64,000 nt of DNA from positions 72,071,501 to 72,135,500 of the forward strand of contig CM075655.1 of NCBI GenBank assembly GCA_037953625.1, given 5' to 3'. Shown here piece by piece: positions 31,834-45,000 of this stretch; position 1 is the first letter of the stretch; each line of letters begins with the position of its first letter. The position numbers were made by a program, and so were the translations under genes. The notes below the pieces were generated by a model, which was not told the DNA's origin, made no database searches, and saw nothing but the letters and a program-made list of their open reading frames with translations. Source of the DNA: Crotalaria pallida (lineage: Eukaryota; Streptophyta; Magnoliopsida; Fabales; Fabaceae).

Positions 31834-34397
31834 TGTTAGAATTATTGATAGGATTGACAGCCGTCACCCAAGAGGGGGGGTGAATTGGGTGTTTATGAAA
31901 ACATTGGAAAATATTCGCTTTAAAACTTTTTCAACAAACTTAAAGAGATTTTGCAGCGGAAAACAATATAATGATGAAAACGATTGCGCTTAAGCGAATA
32001 ATATTAATACTATTATGAAAAACTAATATGCGCGGATACGAATTAAATAAGAACAACGAAAACCGTTACCAAGCTTATTATTTTAAATTCGCTTAAAATA
32101 GATTATTACAAAATAGATGTTATGATGCGCAACAAATAAATATAACAGCGAAAAATAAAGAGATGAGAGATAGAAGAGATTGCACCAGAGATTTTATCCT
32201 GGTTCGGCAAACCCGGCCTACTCCAGTCCCCAAGCGACCCGCTTGAGCTTTCACTATACCAAAGACGTCACGCGTCCCCAAGTACAACCAGAGCGCCCCG
32301 CAAGCTACTAGGAACCTCCTTTCGCCAGGGGCCTCAAAACACAACCAGATAGCCTAACTACTAGGTGCCCCACCGTTCGTCTAGCACTACCCACACAGCA
32401 GGGTTCCTCACCCTACAACCACGAACGCAGCACGTTCGCACTAGGAGATTCACTCCCTAGTCACTAAGGGTTATACACCCCTTTACAACCTGGTTACGGA
32501 TATGAGTTGGGTACAACAACTATGATGCACTCTTCTTAGTGCTGATACAACAATATAGGCTCCGCTTGAGCTTTCACTATACCAAAGACGCCAAGCGTCC
32601 CCAAGTACAACCAGAGCGCCCCGCAAGCTACTAGGAACCTCCTTTCGCCAAGGGCCTCAAAACACAACCAGATAGCCTAACTACTAGGTGCCCCACCGTT
32701 CGTCTAGCACTACCCACACAGCAGAGTTCCTCACCCTACAACCACGAATGCAGCACGTTCGCACTAGGAGATTCACTCCCTAGTCACTAAGGGTTACACA
32801 CCCCTTTACAACCTGGTTACGGATATGAGTTAGGTACAACAACTATGATGCACTCTTCTTAGTGCTGATACAACAATATAGGCTTCTAACAAAGTTGTGT
32901 TCTAAATAACACGAATACAACAATAAAGCTCTAATGGTGCTGAATTTAAATCACAAGTACTATGGCCAAGAAAAAAGTTTTCTTCTCAAATAGATATCAA
33001 CGTTTAAGAACTGGTTGAAGGAGAAGAGAAGAAGAACGTGAAGAAGAAAAAGGTTGGATCAGAAAATATGAAATGATCAAATCATTTTAAACACATTTTT
33101 AACACATGTTTAAAATCAAAAACCAATCTTAAAGATTTAAGAATTAAAACCAAAGATTTGAAAATATTTGAAATTCAAATTTTGAATTTGAAAAATAGAA
33201 TCAGAATCAAATCAAAAATGATTTTGGAAATAAATCAAATTTAAAATAAGAATGAAATCAAATCCGGAAATATTCAAAATTGATTTTCTGAAATCAAATA
33301 AGTAAAATAATATTTTGAAATCAAAATCAAATGAAATAGATTTAAAGAAAAAAATAAAATAGAATAAAATCAATTTTGAAATCAGAAACAAATAAAATAG
33401 ATTTAAGGAATAAAATAAAAGATTTGAATCTTAAACCAAAAAGGAATATTTTCAAAACTAAAATCAAATTCGAATTTTGAAAATAAATCAGAATCAATTA
33501 TGTAAAAACAAATCTGGAAATAAATCAAAATGATTCTGACACGTTTTTTCAATAAAACTTGAGGTAATCGATTACTTCAGGAGAATAATCGATTATCCCC
33601 TTAAAAATAGAAACTTTTAAATTCTTTTGAAAAACTAGTAATCGATTACAACATAGAATTTAATCGATTACTTCACTTCTGTTTAATATATGATGCAACT
33701 GATATAATCGATTATCACTGGTCAAATAATCGATTACACAGCCTCTGGAAAATATATGATGCAACTCCAGTAATCGATTATCTGTGCCAAGTAATCGATT
33801 ACTTTCATACAAAAAGAAATGAATTAGCTAGGTTCAAATACTCGATTACACACTCTCTGGATTTTCTATGATGCAACATAAATAATCGATTATCTTGAAA
33901 GAGTAATCGATTATCTCTGTCAAAACTTGTCTTAACAGATTTTCACAACTTAGAGAAATCCAGCTAGAGGTTGTCAAGATATATTTTCACAGTGAATCAA
34001 TTAAGACATTAAAAATACGTTTTTAGAAAAACTCTTTTTGCAATTAAAAACATTTTTCATAAACTAAGTTAAAAACAGATTTTCATGAAAACACATTTTG
34101 CAATTAAAACATTTTTCACAAAATGTTCTTTTCTTCTCCTTAACATGAAAAACTAATTTTGGCCATTAGACACTTGTAATAAAAATTCATTACCTTACAA
34201 ATTTCCTATGGGCCAGGCTATACTAAACTTGAACATGAAACTTGAGCCTTGACTTTAGCCTTGAAGCTTGATGCTTGAACTTGATGCAGCTTGATGCTTG
34301 AAACTTTGAATCTTGTTTGTAATCATCAAAACATTATCTTCTAGAATTCTTCTAGCATTACTCTTTACGTCCTTTGGGGCAAGCTTGACTTTCAACA
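31834..34397 (-). repeat. Left LTR of element N, with 323-bp internal tandem duplication
   Basis: Equivalent to 37416-39635 but longer, chiefly because 32239-32561 is repeated in tandem as 32562-32884 with few changes (for example GACGTCACGCG vs GACGCCAAGCG). The right LTR has a single copy. An AT-rich stretch and the TAATCGATTA cluster follow. The 74-aa frame at its left is incidental. Confidence 0.9.
33565..33913. repeat. TAATCGATTA palindrome cluster, left LTR of element N
   Basis: Ten perfect TAATCGATTA decamers plus one decayed copy (ACTCGATTA) in about 350 bp, in loosely repeated context (AATATATGATGCAACT, CTCTGG). The spacing is irregular (about 15-60 bp). Confidence 0.95.
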
Positions 34398-35947
34398 CTC
34401 CCCCTTTTTGATGATGACAAACCCTTTTCTGAGTTTCTGCATCACAAGCGTTAAGCAGCAAGTATAGCACAATATAGTCCAATAATATCATAGGAAATTT
34501 AAATACAAATAGAGAATATAGAGAATAATTGATTAAGCCATGAAATAGTTTCTCTTCATTCTCATAACCTCCCCCTGCATATATGGTTAGTATGCACATG
34601 AAGCTCAGAATTCTTCTCCCCCTTTAGTCAACATCAAAAAGGTGGTGAGAAGACTTTAGCAGGATTAGTGTTCTTCTCCCCCTTTGTACTATAATCCCCA
34701 TGAAATACTGAATAGATACATTAATAATAACAAAGGAGGTGACTATGCATATTTACTCCCCCTATTTGACATCAGCAAAAAAAATAAGTATGGGATACAA
34801 AAAGGTCCTTCCCAATACACAATAAAAAGCAGTATGATGTCAAAATGGGATGAAGAAGCAGAACATGTTTTAATGCAAATATTCAAATAATATTTTTCTC
34901 CCCCTTTCTAAAGGATTTTTCCAAAATAAGCATAATATGAAGGGAGATGAAAAATGCATCATAAAAACATGCGAATGCTTACTATCATCAAAATTTTAAA
35001 AACCTTATATGCCATGACAATAATAACATATAATTCATGATAGCACATATTGTCATATAAGGCATATATCGCATAAACAAGTATCACATAATAAAAAATA
35101 AGAGTAGTGATACTTATCGAGATGACGCTTTCCATGTATGTAGTCATTCCATTTGTGGAGTTTCTTCCTTTGATAGAGTATCATTACGTATCTTGTAGAA
35201 AACTCTACTTGTTCAATATGTTGCACTTCTTCCACTCCAAGAGATCATTCACATATCGCAGAGACACTATCAAGTGCTGCAAAATTATTGTAGGTGTTGA
35301 TTTTCTACATGAAGTAGGGATTGTTTTGGAGTTCCTTCCATTTGAAGATTCATCGATTAACATTTTGATGGAGGTCTCCTCTTGTTCAATGTATTCTCCT
35401 TCTCCATTATTTTCCATTTGACACCATGAAGGAAAGAAACGTAATTTTTCATTTGGAATTCTTTAATTTGATTCCTTCGTACATAGCTCCTTTTATATTT
35501 GAAGTATTACCTGTAAGACTACATAGGAGCATTTTCTTGGTATCCAAAGACTTGGATCCTTATGGATTAGTAGCAATGTTTTTCACAAATCTCAACGATA
35601 TTGTGAAAATAGCATATAAGCAATTTTAATTCATGCACTAATCACAAAAACAATGTCATGCTCATGCACACAAATGCATGTCCATAATATCAATATATAT
35701 CTCTAGTATGTCATGACATGGCATCAACACATAATGAGAGTATTCATGTGAAAACAAGGATTTTTAAAAAATATTTTAATACACATGATACAACTCAATA
35801 TATGGTGAAAAAAAAAATAATGCAATGCACACACAAAAAATATAATCATGTGCTTAAAAAGATTTTCAAATAAAGCAAGGCACACATGATTTATTTTATC
35901 CAAGGAGTGATCATGAAAGATAAAAGATTAAAAAAATATTTCAGCAC
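34398..35947 (-). other. Non-coding interior of element N, pol missing
   Basis: Polypurine-like CCCCC/GGGGG tracts recur (about 34400, 34570, 34615, 34675, 34760, 34900). A 70-codon minus frame (35205-35417, EGEYIEQEETSIKMLIDES..) has no recognised domain. No DSGCSRHM protease, integrase or RT motif is seen. Confidence 0.6.
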
Positions 35948-37377
35948 TCATGATACACCTTGGTATGTACAAAAAATAGAGTAGTCCAGGTATACCTTTG
36001 TGTAGTCGTTGTTATAGGTGGAATGAGAACATGATACCTTGGACTTGTTGATCAAAGAGGTGTTTGTCCTTCCCCATTGCTTCTTGCTTGAGGTCCTCGA
36101 CCTAATGATTTCACTTTTATGCATGTGAGAAGCTTTGGTTGTAGGTACTTTTCTCCTTTGACCAATCCATTTATTTCTTTGCCTCTTGGAAATCACCCTT
36201 GACACTTTCCCCTTTTCTCCTCCACTTGGTTCATCTTTTTTAATAATATTCTGCACATTTGAAATACTAGGAGAACATTTTGGTACCCATTGCATCTTGG
36301 GTCCTTTGGGGTTAGTCTTAGGTTCCTTAGAAGCCTTTGGAACCCATTGCAAATTATTTCTCAAATTAAAATTTTTACGATAAAAGCACAAATGAGAAAT
36401 ATGTCCTTAACATCCACAATAATTGCAAATAATGGGTTTGGATGATGGTTTGACTTTTTCAAAATTATTTTCATGAAACTTGGAATTTTTTATTTCACAT
36501 TGAAAAATATGATTGTCATCGACTTTACTTGATTTTTGGATATCCACATTATTTTCAATTTCATCAAGTAAAGAATTTGAACAATTTGATTTTTCAATGT
36601 TACTTTCAAAAAGTGCTTCCTCAACTTGTTTTTCAATATGTAAGCAATTTTCAAAAATGGTTGAGGAGTTGTTTTCTAAAAATTTCTCTTTATCAAAATT
36701 ATCTCCATTTTTCAAAATATCAATTTCATTTTCAATCAAGGAGAGTTTTTGTAAAGAGTCCAAGTTTTTATTTTCTAAAGATATCAAATCATCATTCAAA
36801 TCATTATATGCAAATTGTAGATTATTAGAACAAGGACTATTTGAAGTTACCTTATGAGCCGTGTAATTTGATATTTCATTTTCATCTTCCAACGACTCCT
36901 CATCCGAAGAACTTGATTCTTCCAATGAGTCTATAAAGCTTTCAAATAGTCTCTCTAATTCATCTTCATCGCATGTTGAACTACTCCCCACGCTTTCAGT
37001 ATCATCATATTCTTCTTCCAGGGAGTTAGTTCTTTCATGCTCTACATCACTTTCTTCTTTCTCCTCCTTTTTCCTGTGGACACTAACACTTTCATGAAGA
37101 TCATTAGTAGCATAGTGTGTATTCAAAGTGTCCCACATATCCTTAGCATTCAAACAATTTTCAATAATAGCATATGCATCAACATTCAAAGAATTTTTCA
37201 AAATATGCATAGCTTGAATATTGAATGAAAAAGATTTTTCATCAAAATCATTTAAAACATGTTTTTGATCAAAACCATGAAGAACAATATGCCATAAACG
37301 AAAACTAATAGATTGTAAAAATATTTTCATTCTCGCACTCCAATAATGAAAATTATTTCCATCAAAAAATGGTGGCT
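35948..37377 (-). pseudogene. Copia gag remnant of element N
   Basis: The frame begins PPFFDGNNFHYWSARMKIFLQ, the usual start of plant copia gag (DUF4219/UBN2 type), though the true initiator is lost behind a TAA. An internal Met at 37330 opens 307 codons. After an acidic, Asn/Ser-rich middle comes a CCHC zinc knuckle, CNYCGC-stop-GHISHLC: the spacing CX2CX4HX4C is kept but one position is a TAA (36407-36409). The same frame continues through NNLQWVPK.. to 35948. QWVPK after the knuckle is reminiscent of SIRE-type gag. Gag would package RNA into virus-like particles; this copy cannot make a full protein. Confidence 0.8.
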
Positions 37378-37415
37378 GTTAGGCCTTTACCAGAGCACGA
37401 AGCTCTGATACCAAT

Positions 37416-39635
37416 TGTTAGAATTATTGATAGGATTGGCAGCCGTCACCCAAGAGGGGGGGGTGAATTGGGTGTTTATGAAAACATTGGAAAATATTCG
37501 CTTTAAAACTTTTTCAACAAACTTAAAGAGATTTTGCAGCGGAAAACAATATAATGATGAAAACGATTACGCTTAAGCGAATAATATTAATACTATTATG
37601 AAAAACTAATATGCGCGGATACGAATTAAATAAGAACAACGAAAACCGTTACCGCGCTTATTATTTTAAATTCGCTTAAAATAGATTATTACAAAATAGA
37701 TGTTATGATGGCAACAAATAAATATAACAGGGCAAAATAAAGTGATGAGGGATAGAAGAGATTGCACCAGAGATTTTATCCTGGTTCGGCAAACCCGGCC
37801 TACTCCAGTCCCCAAGCGACCCGCTTGAGCTTTCACTATACCAAAGACGCCACGCGTCCCCAAGTACAACCAGAGCGCCCCGCAAGCTACTAGGAACCTC
37901 CTTTCGCCAGGGGCCTCAAAACACAACCAGATAACCTAACTACTAGGTGCCCCACCGTTCGTCTAGCACTACCCACACAGCAGGGTTCCTCACCCTACAA
38001 CCACGAACGCAGCACGTTCGCACTAGGAGATTCACTCCCTAGTCACTAAGGGTTATACACCCCTTTACAACCTGGTTACGGATAAGAGTTGGGTACAACA
38101 ACTATGATGCACTCTTCTTAGTACTGATACAACAATATAGGCTTCTAACAAAGTTGTGTTCTAAATAACACGAATACAACAATAAAGCTCTAGTGGTGCT
38201 GAATTTAAATCACAAGTACTATGGCCAAGAAAAAAGTTTTCTTCTCTAATAGATATCAACGTTTAAGAACTGGTTGAAGGAGAAGAGAAGAAGAACGTGA
38301 AGAAGAAAAAGGTTGGATCAGAAAATATGAAATGATCAAATCATTTTAAACACATTTTTAACACATGTTTAAAATCAAAAACCAATCTTAAAGATTTAAG
38401 AATTAAAACCAAAGATTTGAAAATATTTGAAATTCAAATTTTGAATTTGAAAAATAGAATCAGAATCAAATCAAAAATGATTTTGGAAATAAATCAAATT
38501 TAAAATAAGAATGAAATCAAATCCGGAAATATTCAAAATTGATTTTCTGAAATCAAATAAGTAAAATAATATTTTGAAATCAAAATCAAATAAAATAGAT
38601 TTAAAGAATAAAATAAAATAGAATAAAATCAATTTTGAAATCAGAAACAAATAAAATAGATTTAAGGAATAAAATAAAAGATTTGAATCTTAAACCAAAA
38701 AGGAATATTTTCAAAACTAAAATCAAATTCGAATTTTGAAAATAAATCAGAATCAATTATGTAAAAACAAATCTGGAAATAAATCAAAATGATTCTGACA
38801 CGTTTTTTCAATAAAACTTGAGGTAATCGATTATCCCCTTAAAAATAGAAACTTTTAAATTCTTTTGAAAAACTAGTAATCGATTACAACATAGAATTTA
38901 ATCGATTACTTCACTTCTGTTTAATATATGATGCAACTGATATAATCGATTATCACTGGTCAAATAATCCATTACACAGCCTCTGGAAAATATATGATGC
39001 AACTCCAGTAATCGATTATCTGTGCCAAGTAATCGATTACTTTCATACAAAAAGAAATGGATTAGCCAGGTTCAAATACTCGATTACACACTCTCTGGAT
39101 TTTCTATGATGCAACATAAATAATCGATTATCTTGAAAGAGTAATCGATTATCTCTGTCAAAACTTGTCTTAACAGATTTTCACAACTTAGAGAAATCCA
39201 GCTAGAGGTTGTCAAGATATATTTTCACAGTGAATCAATTAAGACATTAAAAATACGGTTTTAGAAAAACTCTTTTTGCAATTAAAAACATTTTTCATAA
39301 ACTAAGTTAAAAACAGATTTTCATGAAAACACATTTTGCAATTAAAACATTTTTCACAAAATGTTCTTTTCTTCTCCTTAACATGAAAAACTAATTTTGG
39401 CCATTAGACACTTGTAATAAAAATTCATTACCTTACAAATTTCCTATGGGCCAGGCTATACTAAACTTGAACATGAAGCTTGAGCCTTGACTTTAGCCTT
39501 GAAGCTTGATGCTTGAACTTGATGCAGCTTGATGCTTGAAACTTTGAATCTTGTTTGTAATCATCAAAACATTATCTTCTAGAATCCTTCTAGCATTACT
39601 CTTTATGTCCTTTGGGGCAAGCTTGACTTTCAACA
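37416..39635 (-). repeat. Right (5') LTR of element N
   Basis: 2220 bp, nearly identical to the left LTR apart from the missing 323-bp duplicate, a deletion of one palindrome interval near 38830, and scattered substitutions. Borders the primer site on its left. Confidence 0.9.
38824..39151. repeat. TAATCGATTA palindrome cluster, right LTR of element N
   Basis: Same cluster as in the left LTR, with one copy lost by a deletion between two neighbouring palindromes and another mutated (TAATCCATTA). About eight perfect copies remain. Confidence 0.95.
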
Positions 39636-39640
39636 TTAAC

Positions 39641-40923
39641 ATCATTGTCAAGCAAGTTTAGATCCTTCATTTATTCAACAAACACTTGACAAATCACGGT
39701 TTTAAGTAGGAAAAATTAACATGCAAAGAGGCTTTATCTTAGATTTACAAAATCTCAAAAAATCTTTAGATCTTTAGGATTTTGTTTGAAAACTTTAAGA
39801 TCTTTTATGAAAAACTTAATCGAGTTATGAAGTCCGTTGATTAGAGATTTACAAGTTCCTTTTAGCTTTTAAAAAAAAAAAATCCATGATCAAGCACAAA
39901 CAATACTTGTACCCATCATTTAGGCTTTAAGAATTATCATGCAAAGAAAAAGGAGAAGAAAATTACAAGATCAAAAGAAAAAATCTATCTATTACAATTT
40001 CTTCCAAAATTTTCGAACTACCCACCAAATCAAAGTCTTCTAGCTTCTAATGTCTTGGATCTTCAAGGGAAACTCTAGGTTTTTGGCTTGGTTTCCTCCT
40101 CTTCTTCTCTTCTCCTTCACGGCCAACACACTCTCTCTCTCTCTTTTATTTTCTAAGAGCTAAAAGGGAGCTCTTTAGAAATGTGTTTGGTGTATGGAAT
40201 GGGAAGTAAAGGAAAATGAAGAGAAAAGAACTAAGGGTGGAGACTTATATAGGCGACTCATGACTCCCTCTTTTATCCTTGCATAATTCGGCCATGAGTG
40301 TTCAACTGGGAGGGGCAATTTTGGCAACTCAATTTGTTGCATGGGTGGAGGTTATCAAATGAAGGGGACAAGGTGGAGTAGGTTAGGACATTAGGGGTCA
40401 TTTAGGTCTAATGACTTGTTGGCTTCTAGTTAGGGTTTTCTTCTAACTTAGTTAGGTCATGGTTAAGACTTAGTTCAATTGGTTTCTTGTCCAACACTTA
40501 GAAAATTCTAGGCTCACATACATATACATGTACATACGGCGCACACACATACACACATATACTAGCATACATGCATTATCATATTCTTTTACTAATTTAA
40601 TTCCATATGACCTCAAACATATACATACCTAGCACACCACACATACATTCATATACATACATGAAAATAAGTCTTTTCCTTATAAACCACTCATGTATAC
40701 AAATCACAAATGCTTTTATAAAAATATCAAACACATAAACTTTTTCCAAAACTCAATTTCTAACTTTTGACATTAGTTCAGGAAATCATTTCTTTAAAGT
40801 TACTCTTTACTTTAAAACGTGAATTAGGAAAATCAGTTAAGAAAATACCCTTTCAAAGCATTTTTCCCAAAAATAATTATCTTTAGTATTTTAAATTAAT
40901 ACGAGGAATTTGTGGGGTGTTAC
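39641..40923. other. Promoter-side part of the left LTR of element 1 beyond element N
   Basis: Continuation of the LTR after the TTAAC duplication. It contains the CT-rich leader (about 40040-40145), the TATA box at 40244-40251 (minus), and an AT-rich upstream region with repeated ACATACA steps (about 40505-40680). No gene. Confidence 0.7.
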
Positions 40924-40924
40924 A

Positions 40925-42093
40925 TTCTCCCCAACTTAAAGATTTCTCGTCCCCAAGAAATACGTTGTGGATTGGGCAGCAGGGCACAAAATTCTTACGT
41001 CATTTGATTCTCATAAGAACACCCCCCTCTCGCTTTGTGGTCGTATTCCCTTTTTCCAGTCTAATTCACCTTGCCGCATTCCTCGTTGGTTGCTTTTAGA
41101 CGAAGAAGTTCCACTCGTACCACCACTTGCGTGTCGAATCGGGTTAAGTCCAACGGACTAATCGAAGAAGACGTCGCTCCCTTAGCTGGTCGTCGTCACA
41201 GAAACTCCAACCATAGGTACGGACTTAGGGAAAATCAAGCAATCAAAATTCAAACATCTCCAAAAGCGTGGGATTTTATCTTAAATCCTTAGATATTTAC
41301 CCTTCTCTACAACTCGGGTTCTCACTAACTCACAATAATCACTCCTTCTTTTAATTCTCCTTCTAACTCTAAGACTTTTCGTCCATCATTTTCCTAGCTT
41401 AAGGGGATTCTATCACAGCCTGGGTGTATTTACTTCCTCAAACAACCTCAGAATTTCCTCTAATAATCGGTAATATACGCCTCCTTTCTTCCTTGTGACT
41501 CCCCAACTTTAATCAAACTTATAACTAAATCCACTATGATCTCATACCCTTGCTTCATTCGTCCTTCCTTAATTGTTCAAACCTAAACTATCTGGGTAAC
41601 TATAGTACTTCTAACTCCACACTTCCGGCTAATGAATCTCAATTAGGATTGGTAAGGCTACAGGTTGTTAGTAAGGCTCATGAAGAAAAAGTTCGAATCG
41701 TAACAATACTAACTGTTTTGTTGAAGCAATTCCACAAACAGGGGATTCAAGAATATCATCCTATTTCCTCAAAGATACCGACTACTCTTTGAACAAGGGT
41801 ACGTCTAGGTCAACAACTGGGAGTTTATCAAACACTAAGGAAACGTCAAAGGTTAAGGGATCTCATCCTATTCGCTTCTACTTACTCTACGTTCCTCAAT
41901 CTACAAGATGAACAGGTTTCTTAAACTAACTCGGCCGACACTAAGCCACAATCAACGTCTTACATCCTAGAAAGATAAGAACCTAATCTTATGCTCCTAT
42001 CCTTATACTAGCAAACACACAGAGTCACACAAGCAAAGCATGTAAGCCCATGCTTAAGGCCACTAAGGATTACCATAAGCTCTGATACCATTC
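40925..42093 (-). other. Interior of element 1, no recognisable protein
   Basis: Only 1169 bp between the LTRs. Polypurine tract on the minus strand at 40925-40937 and primer site at 42079-42090. Open frames on both strands are short and match nothing I recognise. The interior is shorter than any single gag gene, so this is a non-autonomous (LARD-like but LTR-dominated) element. Confidence 0.75.
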
Positions 42094-45000
42094 TGTAACA
42101 GCCCGATTTTCGTAACCCAAAATAATTCACTTTTACTTATTAAAGTTGCCAAAAATGAGGCAAAATTTTTTTTTGTAAAACATTGTTGAGGTATTTGAAA
42201 ACGTTATTGATGTTCTTCAACATTCTCTTTCGAAAACCGAGTTGTTACTAAAACCAGAACTTATTCATTTGGATTTCCAAAATCATTCATCGGGAAAAAT
42301 GGTTTGGTTCCAATTCAAAAATAGTTACTTGCATTACATCAAATAGGACATTAAATATTCCTCACAAAGTTGCACAAAAGTAGGGCATGTTCCCAAAATA
42401 AGATGGGTTACACAATTGGTTCATCACTTTGGTTATCCTTAACTCAAAGCACTCATAAAAACCTAACTACTCACACTATTCTTAAACTTTCCTATTGAAA
42501 GCAAGTGGATGTAGCTCCTTCTCCTTCTTGCTTCCTCTCCTCGCTATCGAAGATGATGTCGCCCGCGCGGTTGTTTCCTCATTGTTATTGGACTCCGTTA
42601 CCACTCCAGCCAATGCAGTAGAATTCCTTTGCTTTTCATACCGGGCCTTCTCCTCGTAGCTCTGATAACCTCGTACGGTGACTTGCCCCAAGTGCGGCTC
42701 TAGATTAGCTTCGCTCAGTTGATGCTCCGAATCTAGAATCACGATCTCCGTGTAGTCGGTCCATGCCCAGCCGCTTGGGGTGTGCTTCCAACCTCTTCCA
42801 TACATATTCCACATGGTGATATCCAGGCAATACTCCATCTGCCCGTTGAGATATCAGCCGCACCGATATGTCAACGAACAGGAGAGAGTAAGCAATCCGA
42901 ACGACGAGTCGTCGACGGTGTGGGATTACGATAGGCAAAATAATAGGACCACACAGACATACAGAATAACATACAAGCACACAACAATCAAGTATAACAT
43001 TATCATTATTATATTTATTATTTTTCATTCTCTTGCCAACTTACGCTTACTTTTTAAGAATATCTTTTCCTTTCCTCTCATTTCCCTTTTCACAACTACA
43101 CTTCTCTTTTTATTCAGTCTTATCAATTCACAATCTTTAATGATTGGGGTACTTTCAGATATCATCAAAATGTTCCTGTCATTCTCGGCTATCACTCACG
43201 TCTACATCTCCTCGGTCATCCACCCAACCTAGTCGGAAGCAAACAGGAGTACATGACCTTTACCGTGTGGGCACGACAGCTGTCTCACAATCAATTGGTC
43301 CAAGACCAGGAGGACTACAGCCTCAAATCATATCAATTCTATTCAATTCAATTCATATATAATCAAGGCACACTGTCTCAACTCACAGTGGCAAACAAGA
43401 TGCCCCACTCCAGTCCCTCTCACTGTTCTAGATTTGCAATCTAGGGGGCGACAATATATTTCTAGTGGGCCCGCAGAACTTACCACGGCATTGGACCCAG
43501 TCCCTACCACGTTCGTATGCCACCTGTGGAGTTCGTTCTGTTTAGAAACATACTCTAGAGTTATTGATGTTTCACCGTCATCGTCCTCCCCTAATGCAAT
43601 CTCCTCCTAAGTATCCGCAAATACTTATGGTTCCTTCCTCTCCACTACTTCGCACACTCATACCTCACCGCGTATGTCTTTTAAAGTCTTTTATCTTGTT
43701 ATTTATCCTAACGGTCGACCCATCCTTCGTGCAACCCTTCAATGAGTCCCGATCACTAACTTGGCACAATCTTTCTCTCATCATTCTCACCTAGCACAGA
43801 GGGGGAATCACATCAACAACTCATATCCCATTTTCTCAATCTCCTTTTAGAATCTTTTCTCAAAACAATCTTTTCGCAAAACCTTTTTCGAAAATATCAA
43901 TTCGTAAACTTTTTCATAAAATTTCTCTTCATAAACTTTCTCAAATCAAGTTTCATAAACCTCTCCAAATATCTTTTCACAGCTTTCATAAAATTTGTTT
44001 CAAACTTTTCTAAAAATACTTTTTCATAATCAAAAATTTCTTTTCATAACCTTTTCAAAAATATCTTTTTACAAATCCTTTTTGAAAATATTGTTTCAAA
44101 AATTTTCTTAAAAACCTCTTTTCATAAATCTTTTCAAAAACTTCTTTTCAAAAATCTCTTTTCAAAAACCTTTTTCGAAAATCACGTTTTTGGGCTAAGC
44201 GCTAATGGAGGAGCAAGCTCAACTCAACACTAGTCTCTTTCCCAAAAACAAATCAAAGGAGCCCAGCTCCGCTCAAACCCCATCTCATTTCCACATCCAC
44301 ATTTCTTTCCCCCAGCTCTGGCTCAACCTCATAACCATCATTTACTCTTTCTCCAATCTCAACTCTTTATCTCTTTCTATTCCATCTTATATCTTTCATC
44401 ATTATTCCTTTCTCCTTATATCTTTACTTTCCTTAACTTACTTATCTCATTTTCATTTCTTCCACAACTCATTCATTTCATTTCCATTTTCTTATTCAGG
44501 ACGTAACAGACGTCCATCAACATATTATTCAACAGCAATAAATATCATTAGGCATAATTAAATTAATAAACATAAACATGCTATCAAACACACAAACATC
44601 ACACAACAACAATGTGGTCATCGTCACCTTCCTATAAGTCGCCACACATCACAAACAATTGCCACTATACTATTGACTCCAAACCACTTAGTTCCGATCT
44701 TTGAGATAATACAGAACGTCCTAATATATCACCTAACTACCACGGTGTCTTAGGAAAGCTTGTCTCTCACCTGAGGTCCAGCTACTTAATGCGTACCATC
44801 TCCTCGAATCCTTCTTGCTGCCGGCTGCCCCAATCCCTCGTCTTTCAAATTCCTCGTACTAAATAAAATACGCTTATGTTATTAACTTGTATTAAGAAAA
44901 CATTTTTCCATAACTTAGACACTTCTTATTCCTCGTATTAATTAAAACACACTTACATCACTAACGTGTATCAAGAAAATCTTTTCTTAGTTCGCGGCAC

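Larger units (their letters stand above)
31834..39635 (-). mobile_element. Element N: gag-only Ty1/copia-type LTR retrotransposon nested in element 1
   Basis: Flanked by TTAAC (31829-31833, 39636-39640). LTRs are 31834-34397 (2564 bp) and 37416-39635 (2220 bp); the LTR starts TGTTAGAATTATTGA on the plus strand and ends TTTCAACA. Beside the right LTR is the complement of the Met-tRNA primer site (GCTCTGATACCA, 37401-37412) and beside the left LTR the polypurine tract AAAAAGGGGGAG, so it is transcribed on the minus strand. The interior (34398-37415) holds a broken gag and no protease, integrase, RT or RNase H. The GGGTGAATTGGGTG segment near the LTR edge is common in plant copia elements. It inserted after element 1. 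Confidence 0.9.
27031..40924 (-). repeat. Left (3') LTR of element 1, split by element N
   Basis: Homologous along its length to 42094-48167, except for the insertion at 31834-39640. In minus sense the TATA box TATATAAG is at 40244-40251, followed by a CT-rich, gene-like leader. A candidate donor (GGTGG|GTAG) ends an exon at 40022 but is weak. The acceptor CGGGCAG precedes the ORF ATG at 27778. A degenerate TTTTC..AAAA repeat lies at about 28780-29135. Confidence 0.85.

Noticed and set aside
36513..36857. Plus-strand frames (114 and 99 codons) rich in Phe/Ser
   Set aside because: Antisense shadow of the copia gag.
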